A stretch of 64,000 bases of DNA from Ereboglobus luteus (GCF_003096195.1 NZ_CP023004.1:786501-850500); one strand, 5' to 3'. Shown: positions 10,566-20,168, counted from the stretch's first letter. Program-made: numbers and translations. Notes: generated by a model from the sequence alone, not told the origin.

Positions 10566-11156
10566 ATGTCCATTTTGCTTGTTGCCGGACTCGGCAACCC
10601 GGGTCGCGAGTATGCCAATACCCGCCACAACCTGGGCTTCATCATCCTCGACGCGCTTGCCCGCCGGCACGCGCTCTCGTGGAAAATGCAAGCCGCCCGC
10701 CACGCCGAGATCACCCGCTGGGACAACCCTCCCGGCGGCACACCGCTCCTGCTCGCCAAACCGCAGACCTACATGAACGAAAGCGGCGTCGCGCTCCAGT
10801 CGCTCGCCCGCTATTATAAAATCCCGGTCGCCCAAATCGCCGTCATCTACGACGACATTAACATCGACCTCGGACTTGTGAAAGTCTCGCTCACCGGCTC
10901 GGCCGGCGGCCACAACGGCATCGCCAGCATCCTTCAGCACCTCGGCGACGGATTCATCCGCTACCGCATAGGCATCGGCCCGAAACGGCCCCCGAAAATG
11001 GACCTCAAAGACTTCGTCCTCGGAAACCTTGACACCGACCAACAGACAATCGTCGCAAACACACTTCCACACTATCTCAAAGGCCTCGACACCCTCCTCG
11101 AACACGGAGCCGACCGGGCCATGAACACACTTAACAGAAGAGAAAAAAACACATGA
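10566..11156 (+). CDS. pth: Peptidyl-tRNA hydrolase
   Basis: This 196-residue enzyme cleaves the ester bond of peptidyl-tRNA released from stalled ribosomes and so recycles tRNA. The family start GLGNPGREYANTRHNLGF is intact and includes the catalytic His in TRHN; LAKPQTYMNESG and the VIYDDINIDLG segment follow, then GGHNGIASI. Length matches the usual 185-200 residues. It lies 60 bases after rplY, a pairing seen in many bacteria, and its stop overlaps the rpsF start by four bases (ATGA at 11153-11156), which points to translational coupling with rpsF. Confidence 0.96.
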   Translation: MSILLVAGLGNPGREYANTRHNLGFIILDALARRHALSWKMQAARHAEITRWDNPPGGTPLLLAKPQTYMNESGVALQSLARYYKIPVAQIAVIYDDINIDLGLVKVSLTGSAGGHNGIASILQHLGDGFIRYRIGIGPKRPPKMDLKDFVLGNLDTDQQTIVANTLPHYLKGLDTLLEHGADRAMNTLNRREKNT

Positions 11157-11449
11157 CAACGACCAAACGCAACTACCGCGGCACATTCATCATCGACAAC
11201 CGCGGCCAAGAAGAATCCATCGACAAGCTCATCGAGGACGTGAAAACCGAAATCGCCGCCGTCCAAGGCGAAGTCACCGCCGTCGAAAACCTCGGCAAGC
11301 GCGACTTCGTCCGCGTGACCGACAAGAAATTCACCAGCGGCGTCTACGTGCAAATCGCCTTCGACGCCCCCGCCGAAGGCCCGGCGCAGCTCAAGGAACG
11401 CTTCCGCCTCAACAACACCGTCTACCGCATCTTCATCGAGACGCTCTAA
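11153..11449 (+). CDS. rpsF: 30S ribosomal protein S6
   Basis: The 98-residue product is a small-subunit protein that binds 16S rRNA with S18. It has the S6 fold signature: YRGTFIIDNRGQEESIDKLI at the start and the ERFRLNNTVYRIFIETL end with the conserved strand. There is no acidic or poly-Glu tail. The start ATG overlaps the pth stop. The usual bacterial order is rpsF-ssb-rpsR-rplI; here ssb and rplI follow but rpsR is missing from the run. Confidence 0.94.
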   Translation: MTTTKRNYRGTFIIDNRGQEESIDKLIEDVKTEIAAVQGEVTAVENLGKRDFVRVTDKKFTSGVYVQIAFDAPAEGPAQLKERFRLNNTVYRIFIETL

Positions 11450-11527
11450 CAAAACTTCGCGCGGTGGCTTGCAGCCCAATCGACTGCAAACCGCAAACTG
11501 CAAACCCTCCAACCAGCCCACATCCCC

Positions 11528-12007
11528 ATGGCCTCATTCAATCAAGTCATCCTCATCGGAAACCTCACGCGCGATCCCGAACTCCGGGTCACGCCGAGGG
11601 GAACCTCCATCTGCCAGTTTGGCATCGCCGTCAACCGCACCTACAAGGACGAGTCCGGCAACAGCAAGGAAGAGGTCAACTTTTTCGACATCGAAGCCTG
11701 GGGCAAGCAGGGCGAAGTCATCTCCAAGTTCATGAGCAAGGGCCGCCCGATCTTCGTGCAAGGCCGGCTCAAACAGGACTCGTGGGAGGACAAGGCGACG
11801 GGACAAAAACGCAGCAAAGTCAAAATCGTCCTCGAAGGCTTCCAATTCATCGGCAGCCGCGATGGCGGGCAACAAGGCGGCGGCTCCAGCGAGGAAAATT
11901 TCGACCAGGCATCGCCTGTCGAGCGCAACTCGCCCCCTCCCCGTCCGCCCATGCGCAACAACCCGCCTCCCGCGCAGGACAACATCGACGAAGACGTGCC
12001 GTTCTAA
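11528..12007 (+). CDS. ssb: Single-stranded DNA-binding protein
   Basis: The 159-residue protein coats single-stranded DNA during replication, repair and recombination. Residues 1-110 are a clear OB fold: FNQVILIGNLTRDPELR, then GTSICQFGIAVNRTYKD, NFFDIEAWGKQGE and VQGRLKQDSWED. The linker is rich in Gly, Pro, Asn and Arg, and the acidic tip DEDVPF is the site that docks partner proteins. It is the usual neighbour of rpsF. The 78-base gap before it has no terminator, so it is probably in the same transcript. Confidence 0.95.
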   Translation: MASFNQVILIGNLTRDPELRVTPRGTSICQFGIAVNRTYKDESGNSKEEVNFFDIEAWGKQGEVISKFMSKGRPIFVQGRLKQDSWEDKATGQKRSKVKIVLEGFQFIGSRDGGQQGGGSSEENFDQASPVERNSPPPRPPMRNNPPPAQDNIDEDVPF

Positions 12008-12061
12008 ACCGCGCCACGCACACCACACTCACAACAATTAACATCAAACAAAAAAACCAAC

Positions 12062-12661
12062 ATGGCTCACACAGAAGTCCTCCTCCTTAAACCTCTCGAA
12101 AACCTCGGCGCCGAAGGCGACCAGGTCAAAGTTCGCACCGGCTACGCGCGCAACTATCTCTTCCCGCAAAAACTCGCGGCTCCGCTCACGCAAGCCAACC
12201 GCAAGCACGTCGAGGCGCTCAAGAAACGCCGCGCCGAGCGCGAAATCAAGGAGTTCGAAGGCGCGCAGCAAGTCGCCAAGCAGCTCGAAAAACTCAGCGT
12301 CGCGTTTGCCGTCAAGACCGGCGAGGGCGGCAAGATGTTCGGCGCCGTCACCGCGGCCGACCTCCACCAGAAGATCGAGGAGGCCGGCATCATCCTCGAC
12401 AAGCGCAAGATTCACCTCCACACGCCGGTGAAGACCCTCGGCAAGCACGACGTCAAAATCAAGCTCCACGCCGACGTCTCCATCGACTTCAGCTTCGACG
12501 TCGTTTCGGAAAACCCGATCGAGACAGCCGCGGAAGAAGCCCCCGCCGGCGAAGTCCGCAAGACCGAGAAAAAATCAGCCCGCCGCAAAACCGCCGCGGA
12601 CGAAGAAGCAGCCGGCGAGGAAAAACCCGCCAAGAAGACGGCCAAGAAAAAGGCCGAATAA
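12062..12661 (+). CDS. rplI: 50S ribosomal protein L9 with extra Lys/Ala tail
   Basis: This 199-residue protein of the large subunit has the L9 start EVLLLKPLENLGAEGDQVKV followed by the signature VRTGYARNYLFPQKLA, a long central helix, and the C-terminal domain (KMFGAVTAADLHQ...). Ordinary L9 is about 148 residues. Here some 50 further residues rich in Glu, Lys and Ala follow (ending KPAKKTAKKKAE), a basic tail probably in contact with rRNA or disordered. It closes the operon; a strong terminator lies 30 bases beyond the stop. Confidence 0.93.
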   Translation: MAHTEVLLLKPLENLGAEGDQVKVRTGYARNYLFPQKLAAPLTQANRKHVEALKKRRAEREIKEFEGAQQVAKQLEKLSVAFAVKTGEGGKMFGAVTAADLHQKIEEAGIILDKRKIHLHTPVKTLGKHDVKIKLHADVSIDFSFDVVSENPIETAAEEAPAGEVRKTEKKSARRKTAADEEAAGEEKPAKKTAKKKAE

Positions 12662-12684
12662 TCACGGCTCATCTTTTCGTTTAA

Positions 12685-12720
12685 CAAAAAACGCCTCCGG
12701 TTTCGGAGGCGTTTTTTTTT
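12685..12720 (+). terminator. Rho-independent terminator after rplI
   Basis: A perfect 9-bp stem (ACGCCTCCG at 12691-12699, CGGAGGCGT at 12704-12712) with a GTTT loop is followed by a run of Ts to 12720. An A-run before the stem could let it work in the other direction for the minus-strand ankyrin gene too. Confidence 0.9.
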
Positions 12721-12725
12721 GCGGC

Positions 12726-12782
12726 AGGGCGAACCGTCCCGGTGGGCCGCAATATCCCCGGCTCACCGGGACGGTTCGCCCT
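12726..12782. repeat. Palindromic repeat, 19-bp perfect arms
   Basis: The arm AGGGCGAACCGTCCCGGTG (12726-12744) is repeated exactly in inverse at 12764-12782, with 19 bases between. Each arm contains a smaller palindrome (ACCG-TCC-CGGT and its complement). It sits in the convergent gap between rplI and the ankyrin gene, directly after the rplI terminator. The structure is that of a REP/MITE-like element rather than a terminator, since no T-run follows. Confidence 0.8.
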
Positions 12783-12855
12783 ACCAAAGTATAATTTGGC
12801 CCAAATCGAATCATGCCGAGTTTTCGTCAATCACGCAGCGACGAGTTGGGCACGC

Positions 12856-15372
12856 TCAGGGAGTGAATTGCATTGGGATCACGCCCAGCGCGCGCACTGG
12901 AACACCATCTTTTTTGGCGGGCCTGAAACGCCAGAGTTTGACCGCGGCAACTGCCGACGATGCAAAATCCGGCGTGGCCTTGATCACATCGACCATTTCG
13001 ACACGCCCTTTTTCATTGAGCACAAATGCCAGAAGAACATGGCCCGGTATCTTCTTCTGCTTGGCCAGCAGCGGATATCCGGGCGCGGCTCGCGGCTCTT
13101 GAATCACAAACATCTCGTCGATTTCGTCCGTTGAATTAACCGGCGTATCGCCAAGCGCGGGAAACTTGCAGGTAAACGACACCCAATACGCCGGCAGTGA
13201 TCCACCCGACTGGCCTCGAGGGAATCTGTGTTTTTCCAGCGCGTGTCTTGCCGCGTTTTGCAATGCCAGCGGCGGCATCGATCCGTCAGGAAGCGGCTCC
13301 ACCGTGCAAAAACGCGCGCGTCCCGATTTGTCCACCACCGCCTTGATTTCAACGGTTGTTTCAGGCCGGACAAGAAAGGGATTGCGCGGATCGTCCACCT
13401 CGTCCGGCGAAGCCTTTCCTGCTGTCATGGCAAGCTTATGGGTGTAGTTTTCCGGTTCAATAGAGGTTGGGCGTTTCCGGCGGGTTTTGCCCTTGGCGGC
13501 CGGCTGCTCATTGAGCGCCCGCAGGCAGGCCCGCGCCTGATAGTGCTCGGCGGCGCGGCGCAATGTCCACGTGCGATACAGTTTGCCGTCCGAGGGAAAC
13601 CCAGCGTCAACCATGGGCATGACGATCTCAGTCATATCCATGCGCAGTGCGGCATTGAGGGATTTCTGAGCCGATTTGTATTCGGGATCAAGACGCGCGC
13701 CCTTTTCAACAAGCAGGCGCGCGGCATCGATGGCGTCTTCCGCAAGCGCCCGGTCGAGCGCGCTCGCGCCGTTTGAGTCGGTGGCGTTGATTGACGCTCC
13801 ATGCTCGAGCAGCACGCGCATGGACTCGACCGCATTGGTCGCGGCCGCGGCGTGGAGGGCGGAGGCTCCGATTGAATCGGTTTCGTCGAGCGAAAAACCG
13901 GCGGCGACCAGCTCCCGAACAAGCAGCGGATAATCCGCACGGGCGGCCTCAATGAGCGCGTTTGCCGGCCGTGGATTGGGAGTCGATGAGGTTACGGCGA
14001 GCGGGGTGTTGAGGAGATCGGGACCAATGGTGGATTGCGCGGTCGCACCCGCATTGCCTCCGGCATCGGACTCCGGCGGTTTCACCACCTTTGTTATCAG
14101 CCGGGCAAAAGAAGCGTCGTTTTGGCGGTCCGCCGTTTCGAGCAGTGTTCTGAGTGTCGTCTCGTCGTTGTTTGGCGACAGGCCTTGTTCGATCAACCAG
14201 AGCGCCATTTCGACTTGGCCCAAGCGCAGTTGAAAGCGCAGCACGTCGGAATCCTTGTAATCGGCGAGCAATTCCGGCGACGGCGGTTTGCCGCCGAGCA
14301 GCGTTTTCATGAGGCCAACATCACCGCCTATCACCGCGGTATCGAAGGCGGAATAACTGGCGCTCCTCGGGCCAAATAGATCCGCGCCCGCTTCGATCAA
14401 AGCGCGCACAATGCCAGTGTGTCCCGATGCCACTGCCGCGCTGAGCGGCGTGCTCGCATACGACCGGGTCATCGGCCTGAGATTGACCGAGGCCTTGGCG
14501 CGCAAAAGGCGCTCGACGGCTTCGGCGCGGCTTTTCTCGATGGCCAACTCCAGCGGGGTGGCTCTTTGGGATTTTTCATTCGCCTCGGCTCGCACGAGTT
14601 TCGGAGCGGCCTTGATCAGCACGTCCATCGCGCGCACCGACCCCGCCCGCGCCGCGAGGTGCATCAGCGTCAGGCCGCCGTCTTTTGCAGCAGTCATCGG
14701 CTTGATGCGCCTGGAAGAGATGAGTTTTTGAAGACGCACGGCATCGTCAAAAATCACCGCATGAACCGCCTCCTTGTCGAGACCATGGAACTCGCGCTGC
14801 CTTGGTTCGAAAAAGCGCCCGTCCTTCCAAAGAAGCAGCACAGCCTGCCCGGCCGCGGCCTGTTCGCGGGTGAGGTCGAACGTGGCGTTGCGAATGAACG
14901 CGCTGCCCTGCGTCGGCGGGACAATGCGCACGCGCGCATCCGCCGCGCGGCCGTCGAGCATCCACACCACGACGAGCAGCGCACGGCTTGTCGAAACACC
15001 ATCCGGCCATTGCCGCAAAAACTCACTCTCGCCGCCTTGGGAATGCGAAATACCGGCCTTGGCGCGCATGGGATATTTTTCACCGGGCACACGATGGCGA
15101 AAACCCCGTTGGTAAATTGTGTAGTTCGGCGACATGCGCAGGAACGCCGCATTTGCCCGCAGATCACCCTCAAGCCGCCAAGTTGCATCGGCCCCGGTCT
15201 GGCGCGTTTCGGTTCCGTCGGTGACTTCGATGGTGTTGCCGGAAATCGACCGCGGGGCGAAGGCTTTGCCGTCGATTTCGCAGACTAGCCGAAGGTCGGC
15301 GCGCGCGGTCGACATTGCGAACAATACGCACGCAATCACAAACGTGAGCCGTAGCCGCAACGGGAATTTCAT
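12856..15372 (-). CDS. Exported ankyrin-repeat protein with two TonB-C-like domains
   Basis: The 838-residue protein starts MKFPLRLRLTFVIACVLFAM with a signal peptide ending about residue 25. After an N-terminal region that may bind a partner (FLRMSPNYTIYQRGFR) come at least eight ankyrin repeats in two blocks (about residues 220-420 and 470-590), for example GGLTLMHLAARAGSVRAMDVL and IGASALHAAAATNAVESMRVL. The C-terminal third has two TonB-C-like modules: TTVEIKAVVDKSGRARFCTV with RHALEKHRFPRG, and HVLLAFVLNEKGRVEMVDVI with VKLWRFRPAKKDG. Both carry the WRF/HRFPR pattern of energy-transducer TonB C-termini. There is no N-terminal TonB helix or Pro-rich spacer, so it is probably periplasmic and not a classic TonB. 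The role is unknown. Confidence 0.85.
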   Translation of the reverse strand: MKFPLRLRLTFVIACVLFAMSTARADLRLVCEIDGKAFAPRSISGNTIEVTDGTETRQTGADATWRLEGDLRANAAFLRMSPNYTIYQRGFRHRVPGEKYPMRAKAGISHSQGGESEFLRQWPDGVSTSRALLVVVWMLDGRAADARVRIVPPTQGSAFIRNATFDLTREQAAAGQAVLLLWKDGRFFEPRQREFHGLDKEAVHAVIFDDAVRLQKLISSRRIKPMTAAKDGGLTLMHLAARAGSVRAMDVLIKAAPKLVRAEANEKSQRATPLELAIEKSRAEAVERLLRAKASVNLRPMTRSYASTPLSAAVASGHTGIVRALIEAGADLFGPRSASYSAFDTAVIGGDVGLMKTLLGGKPPSPELLADYKDSDVLRFQLRLGQVEMALWLIEQGLSPNNDETTLRTLLETADRQNDASFARLITKVVKPPESDAGGNAGATAQSTIGPDLLNTPLAVTSSTPNPRPANALIEAARADYPLLVRELVAAGFSLDETDSIGASALHAAAATNAVESMRVLLEHGASINATDSNGASALDRALAEDAIDAARLLVEKGARLDPEYKSAQKSLNAALRMDMTEIVMPMVDAGFPSDGKLYRTWTLRRAAEHYQARACLRALNEQPAAKGKTRRKRPTSIEPENYTHKLAMTAGKASPDEVDDPRNPFLVRPETTVEIKAVVDKSGRARFCTVEPLPDGSMPPLALQNAARHALEKHRFPRGQSGGSLPAYWVSFTCKFPALGDTPVNSTDEIDEMFVIQEPRAAPGYPLLAKQKKIPGHVLLAFVLNEKGRVEMVDVIKATPDFASSAVAAVKLWRFRPAKKDGVPVRALGVIPMQFTP

Positions 15373-15405
15373 GGGGTATGAATATGTGGCAATTTCGACC
15401 GGCGT

Positions 15406-17666
15406 TTATTCTTCCTGCGCGCTTGCCGACCACTTGAAGATCGTCGTGCTCAGCGGGGGAAGTTGCAGCACAATGCTTTGCGGGTGGCCGTCGCAGGGCA
15501 CGGGGTCGCTCATGCGCCCGCCGTCGTTGCCGAGGCCGTTGCCGCCGTAATAGGTGCTGTTTGTGTTGAGAACTTCCTTCCAGAAGCCCGCGCGCGGCAC
15601 GCCCATGCGGTAGTCCTTGCGCAACACCGGCGTGAAGTGGCCGACGACCGCAAAGAGATCCTGGCCGTATGCGTCCATGCGCTGGAATGAGAGCACGCTC
15701 GCGTCGGAATCGTTGCAATTGATCCAGCGGAAACCTTGCGGGTTGAAGTCGTTCAGGCTGAGCACGGGTTCGTCGCGATAGAGTTTGTTGAGGTCGCGCA
15801 CGAGCAGGCGGATGCCTTCGTGATCCATGTATTGGCGCAGGTGCCAGTCGAGGCTCGTGGTGTAATTCCATTCGCCGGACTGGCCGAACTCGCTGCCCAT
15901 GAAGATGAGTTTTTTGCCCGGCCACGTCCACATGTGCGCGTAAAGCGCGCGCAGGTTGGCGGCTTTTTCGGGGATGTGCCACGCGCCCATTTTGAAGAGC
16001 ATCGAGGCCTTGCCGTGCGTGACTTCGTCGTGCGAAAAAACCGAGATAAAGTTTTCCGCGTATTGGTAGAGCATGCCGAACGTGAGGTCGTTCTGGTGCC
16101 ACTTGCGGTGCACGGGCTCCTTTTGGAAAAAGCGCAGGGTGTCGTGCATCCAGCCCATGTTCCATTTGTAGTCGAAGCCGAGTCCGCCGTCGCTCGTGGG
16201 TTTGCTCACGCCGCCAAACGAGGTCGACTCCTCGGCGATCATCACCGCTCCGGGATAATACTGGTGCACGAGGTCGTTGACCTGGCGGATAAACGCAATG
16301 GCCTCGAGGTTTTCGCGCCCGCCGAATTTGTTGGGAATCCATTCGCCCTCCTTGCGCGAGTAGTCGAGGTAGAGCATTGAGGCGACGGCATCCACGCGCA
16401 GCCCGTCGATGTGGTAGCGGTCAAGCCACGAGAGGGCGTTGGCGGCGAGGAAACAGCGCACTTCGTTGCGCCCGTAGTTAAAGATGAGCGTGCCCCAGTC
16501 CATGTGCGCGCCCTGGCGCGGGTCGGCGTGCTCGTAGAGGTGCGTGCCGTCGAACTCGGCGAGCGCGAACTGGTCGCGCGGGAAGTGCGCGGGCACCCAG
16601 TCGAGGATGACGCCGATGCCGTGCTGGTGCATGTAATCGACGAAGTAGGCAAAATCCTCCGGACTGCCGTAGCGGTGCGTGGGCGCAAAAAAACCGGTGA
16701 CTTGATAACCCCACGAGCCGTCGAACGGATGCTCGGCGAGCGGCATCACCTCGATGTGCGTGAAACCCATGTCGCCCACATATTCGGCAAGCATGGGCGC
16801 GAGTTCGCGGTAGCTGAAGATGCGGTTGCCGTCCTCAACCTTGCGTTTCCACGAGCCGAGGTGCACCTCGTAAATCGAAATGGGCTGGTCGCGCTGGCCG
16901 GCGTTGGCCTTGCGTTTTTCAAGCCAGGCGTCGTCGCCCCATTTGTGACGGCGCGTGTCGCAAACGATGGAGGCGTTGCCGGGGGCGCCTCGAAATATGT
17001 GCCGTAGGGGTCGGTTTTGAGATGGAGGTGCCCCTGCTGGTCGTAGATTTCGTATTTGTAGAGTTCGCCCTCGCGCAGGCCGGGAATAAAAATTTCCCAC
17101 ACGCCTGACGCGCCGAGCGGACGCATCGGGTAGTAGCGCCCGTCCCAGTGGTTGAAGTTGCCGACGAGCGAAACGCGCGCCGCGCTCGGCGCCCACACCG
17201 CGAAGGAAACACCGGGCACGCCCTGGTTTTCGATGAGATGCGCGCCGAGTTTTTTGTAGATGAAATGGTCGTTGCCCTCGTTGAAGAGATAAAGGTCGAG
17301 GTCTCCGATTGTCGGCGCGAACGAATAGGGATCCCAAAACTGGCGCATCTCGCCGCCGTGCGTCGTGGCGCGCAACTGGTATTTGAAGAGCTCGGTGCGC
17401 TTGGGGATGAACAGCTCGAAAAAACCCTCGGGCGCGAGCTGCTCCATCTCGTAGCGAACCGCGGCGGCGCGCTTGCCGGACTTGGCGCGGGTCGGGCTGG
17501 AAGCGTCCATGTCGACCACCTCGCATCGCGCGGCCTCGCGGACAAACGCGCGCACCACAATCCCCGACGTCCTGCCTCTCTTGGCGTGATGCATGCCGAG
17601 GAACGTATGCGGATTGGCATTCTTTGCGGCGAGGAACGAGTCGAGTTCGGCTTTGGTGAGCAGCAT
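15406..17666 (-). pseudogene. glgB: 1,4-alpha-glucan branching enzyme, single-base frameshift near 16979-16986
   Basis: GlgB makes the alpha-1,6 branches of glycogen. The N-terminal part (from ATG 17664-17666, [18 protein letters not shown]) reads well to [13 protein letters not shown], covering the N1 and CBM48 domains ([17 protein letters not shown]). At the CCCCCGG run the frame breaks. Reading one base back gives [19 protein letters not shown], and the GH13 catalytic domain follows intact to 15406. Visible are [12 protein letters not shown] with the nucleophile Asp, MIAEES with the acid/base Glu and FSHDEV with the third carboxylate. The restored protein would be about 750 residues, close to the family norm. 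A real inactivation, a sequencing error, or rarely a functional slippage could each explain the break. glgA at 54.1 kb has the same kind of defect. Confidence 0.85.
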
Positions 17667-17879
17667 GGAATAAATGGATTGTGCGCGCCAAGATATGTTC
17701 CTTTCGCCCAAGGTCGAGAGTAGAGAGTGGGCGTTTTCTAAAACCTCAAGGGGCGGCGTCGGCTAAAAAGCACGCCCGGCTTTTCCACAAGCGAACCGGC
17801 GGGCATTTGGCGGGCGGGTATTTCTTTGATTGCAACAACCGCGCGCATTCGCGTGCATGTGCGACTCAAAAAATTCCGA

Positions 17880-18653
17880 ATGATGCGACCCAGAGACATT
17901 CCCGTTTGCGGCTCCGCCTCGGTGACGGCGCTTTTTAAGCAAAATCCCGATTCGATCAAACGCCTCTTTTTCGACGCGCCCGCCTCCTCGCGCCTCGGCA
18001 AAATGGCGAGCTACCTCGCGCAAAACAAACGCCCCTATCGCATGGTGCAACCCGCCGAACTCCAGAAAATCTCCGGCACCATTCACCACGGCGGCGTTGT
18101 CGCCATCATCGCCGCGCCCGAACTCCGCGAACCCACCCTCGACGAAGTCGCCGACTGGGGCAAGGCGCGCGAAGGCGTCCTGGTCCTCGACCGCATCGGC
18201 AACGCGCACAACCTCGGCGCGCTCGTGCGCACCGCCGCGTTTTTTGGCATTCGCAAAATCGTCCTCGCCGACGACCAGCAGCAGGCGCTCCCCGGCGAGT
18301 CCGCCTACCGCATCGCCGAGGGCGGCATGCAATACGTGGATGTTTTCCGCGTGTGGGATCTGCCCGGCCTGTGCCGCGCGCTCGCCGACACCGGTTACGA
18401 TGTCGCCGGCGCGGCCGTTGCCTCAAAATCGCCCGTCTCCAAGGCCATGCGCGAAATCGGCCCCAACCGCCCCGTCGCGCTCGTGCTCGGAAACGAGGAA
18501 ACCGGACTCTCCGCCAATGTTGCCGCCGCGTGCACGCGCTTCGTCACAATTCCCGGCACGGGTAATGTCGAGTCGCTCAACGTCTCCGCCGCCGCGGCAG
18601 TCCTCATGTGGGCGCTTTGGCCCGGACGCAAAACCCTCGCCGACGGCGAATAA
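17880..18653 (+). CDS. TrmH/SpoU-family RNA 2'-O-methyltransferase
   Basis: The product (about 257 residues) should transfer a methyl group from S-adenosylmethionine to a ribose in tRNA or 23S rRNA. It has the N-terminal substrate-binding domain (IPVCGSASVTALF...IKRLFF) and the knotted SpoU domain with motif 1 NAHNLGALVRTAAFFG, motif 2 VALVLGNEETGL and motif 3 IPGTGNVESLNVSAAAAVL. I start it at ATG 17880, where the family-like region begins; GTG or TTG codons upstream are open but add unlike residues, and no start has a good Shine-Dalgarno sequence. Which RNA position it modifies cannot be told from sequence. Confidence 0.85.
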   Translation: MMRPRDIPVCGSASVTALFKQNPDSIKRLFFDAPASSRLGKMASYLAQNKRPYRMVQPAELQKISGTIHHGGVVAIIAAPELREPTLDEVADWGKAREGVLVLDRIGNAHNLGALVRTAAFFGIRKIVLADDQQQALPGESAYRIAEGGMQYVDVFRVWDLPGLCRALADTGYDVAGAAVASKSPVSKAMREIGPNRPVALVLGNEETGLSANVAAACTRFVTIPGTGNVESLNVSAAAAVLMWALWPGRKTLADGE

Positions 18654-18796
18654 GGCGCGCATCGACGGCATTGCGTTCACGTTCGCGCGCGCGACAAAAT
18701 GCGTCAAAATTTGCGCGGACTACATATTCGAATAAATAACCGGAAAACTAAGACTTGCGCGATAGTTGCCCCGTTTTTTTTACTCACCGCTTAATC

Positions 18797-19969
18797 ATGT
18801 CTTCAGCAGCCGAAACAGCCTCCGCCTTCACAAAGGACAACCCTTTCCACGCCAAAGTTGTGGAAAACCGGCGGCTTAATCGCGTCGGCTCCGCAAAGGA
18901 AACCCGGCATGTCGCCATCAGCATCGAAGGCAGCAACCTCGTGTATAAGGCGGGCGATTCGCTCGGCGTTTACCCGCAAAACCGCCCGCAGGATGTCGCC
19001 GAGATCATCAACCTGCTCGGCGCAAACGGCGACGAGCCCGTCTCGCCCGCGCTCCTCAAACTCCCCGCGCCCGTTTCCCTGCACGAGGCGCTGCTCTCGA
19101 AACTTTCGCTCACCCGCCCGACAGGCAAAATACTCGAAGCCCTCGCCGCCCGCGTCACCGACGCCGGCGAAAAAACACGCCTCGCCGGGCTGCTCGCCCC
19201 GGAAGCCAAGGAACAGCTCGCCGCCTACCTCGCCGAGCGCGAATACGTCGACATCCTCGGCGAGTTCCGCAGCGCCAGGCTCGCGCCGCAAGAGTTTGTC
19301 GATCACCTGCGCAAACTCATGCCCAGGCTTTATTCCATCGCGTCCTCGTCAAAACAGCACCCCGACGAAATCCACCTCACCGTCGCAGTCCTTCGCTACA
19401 TGATGAACAATCGCGAACGTGTCGGCGTGTGCTCCACGTTTCTTGCCGATCGCGCGGGGCTCGGCACGGCGTCCGTCCCCATTTTTATCTCCAACTCGCA
19501 CTTCGCCCCGCCGCAGGACGCGTCCAAGGACATCATCATGGTCGGCCCCGGCACCGGCATCGCGCCCTTCCGCGCATTCATGCAGGATCGCGTCGCATCC
19601 CAGTGCAAGGGCCGCAACTGGCTCTTCTTTGGCGACCAGCACAAAAACACCGACTTCCTCTACGAACTGGAATGGCAGAACTACCTCGCCAAGGGCCTGC
19701 TCTCCAAGCTCACACTCGCGTGGTCGCGCGACCAGCAACAAAAAATCTACGTTCAGGACAAAATGCGGGAAAACGCCGCCGAACTCTGGGAGTGGATTAA
19801 AAACGGCGCGCATTTCTACATTTGCGGCGACGCCAAGCGCATGGCCAAGGATGTCGAAGCCGCCCTGCTCGAAATCATCGCCCAACAAGGAAACATGGAC
19901 GCCGCCGCGACCGCCGATTACGTCAAGGAGCTGAAAAAAGACAAACGCTACCAGCGGGATGTCTATTGA
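18797..19969 (+). CDS. CysJ-like NADPH-dependent reductase without an FMN domain
   Basis: This 390-residue protein matches the C-terminal, FAD- and NADPH-binding part of sulfite reductase flavoprotein (CysJ). It has the connecting domain (YKAGDSLGVYPQN), the FAD site PRLYSIASSS with GVCSTFLADRA, the NADPH site MVGPGTGIAPFRAFMQDR, and the family end KDKRYQRDVY. The flavodoxin-like FMN domain at the start of true CysJ is absent, and no cysI hemoprotein lies nearby. It may pass electrons from NADPH to a separate flavodoxin/ferredoxin or to another partner. ATG 18797 is chosen because residues before it, from TTG 18755, are unlike the family. Confidence 0.85.
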   Translation: MSSAAETASAFTKDNPFHAKVVENRRLNRVGSAKETRHVAISIEGSNLVYKAGDSLGVYPQNRPQDVAEIINLLGANGDEPVSPALLKLPAPVSLHEALLSKLSLTRPTGKILEALAARVTDAGEKTRLAGLLAPEAKEQLAAYLAEREYVDILGEFRSARLAPQEFVDHLRKLMPRLYSIASSSKQHPDEIHLTVAVLRYMMNNRERVGVCSTFLADRAGLGTASVPIFISNSHFAPPQDASKDIIMVGPGTGIAPFRAFMQDRVASQCKGRNWLFFGDQHKNTDFLYELEWQNYLAKGLLSKLTLAWSRDQQQKIYVQDKMRENAAELWEWIKNGAHFYICGDAKRMAKDVEAALLEIIAQQGNMDAAATADYVKELKKDKRYQRDVY

Positions 19970-20002
19970 GCGCGGACGACGCGCCGCTTAAAAAAATGTC
20001 CG

Positions 20003-20035
20003 CAAAAAAAGCCCTCCCGAGCAGATGGGAGGGCT
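20003..20035 (-). terminator. Terminator for tRNA-fMet (also faces the CysJ-like gene)
   Basis: A perfect 9-bp stem (AGCCCTCCC at 20010-20018, GGGAGGGCT at 20027-20035) with an 8-base loop is followed on the minus strand by seven Ts. It ends the tRNA transcript. On the plus strand it sits just after the reductase gene but has no T-run. Confidence 0.85.
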
Positions 20036-20044
20036 ATTGGAAAT

Positions 20045-20121
<77 letters not shown>

Positions 20122-20138
20122 ACAAATCAAGAGTCGTT

Positions 20139-20168
20139 AAAGCTGTGAGGCGTGAACGCGGGTGTCAA
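20139..20168 (-). promoter_or_regulatory. Candidate sigma-70 promoter of tRNA-fMet
   Basis: On the minus strand a perfect TTGACA lies at 20163-20168, about 42 bases before the tRNA. Seventeen bases further is CAGCTT, a weak -10. Distance fits a short leader; the -10 match is poor, so confidence is low. Confidence 0.35.
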
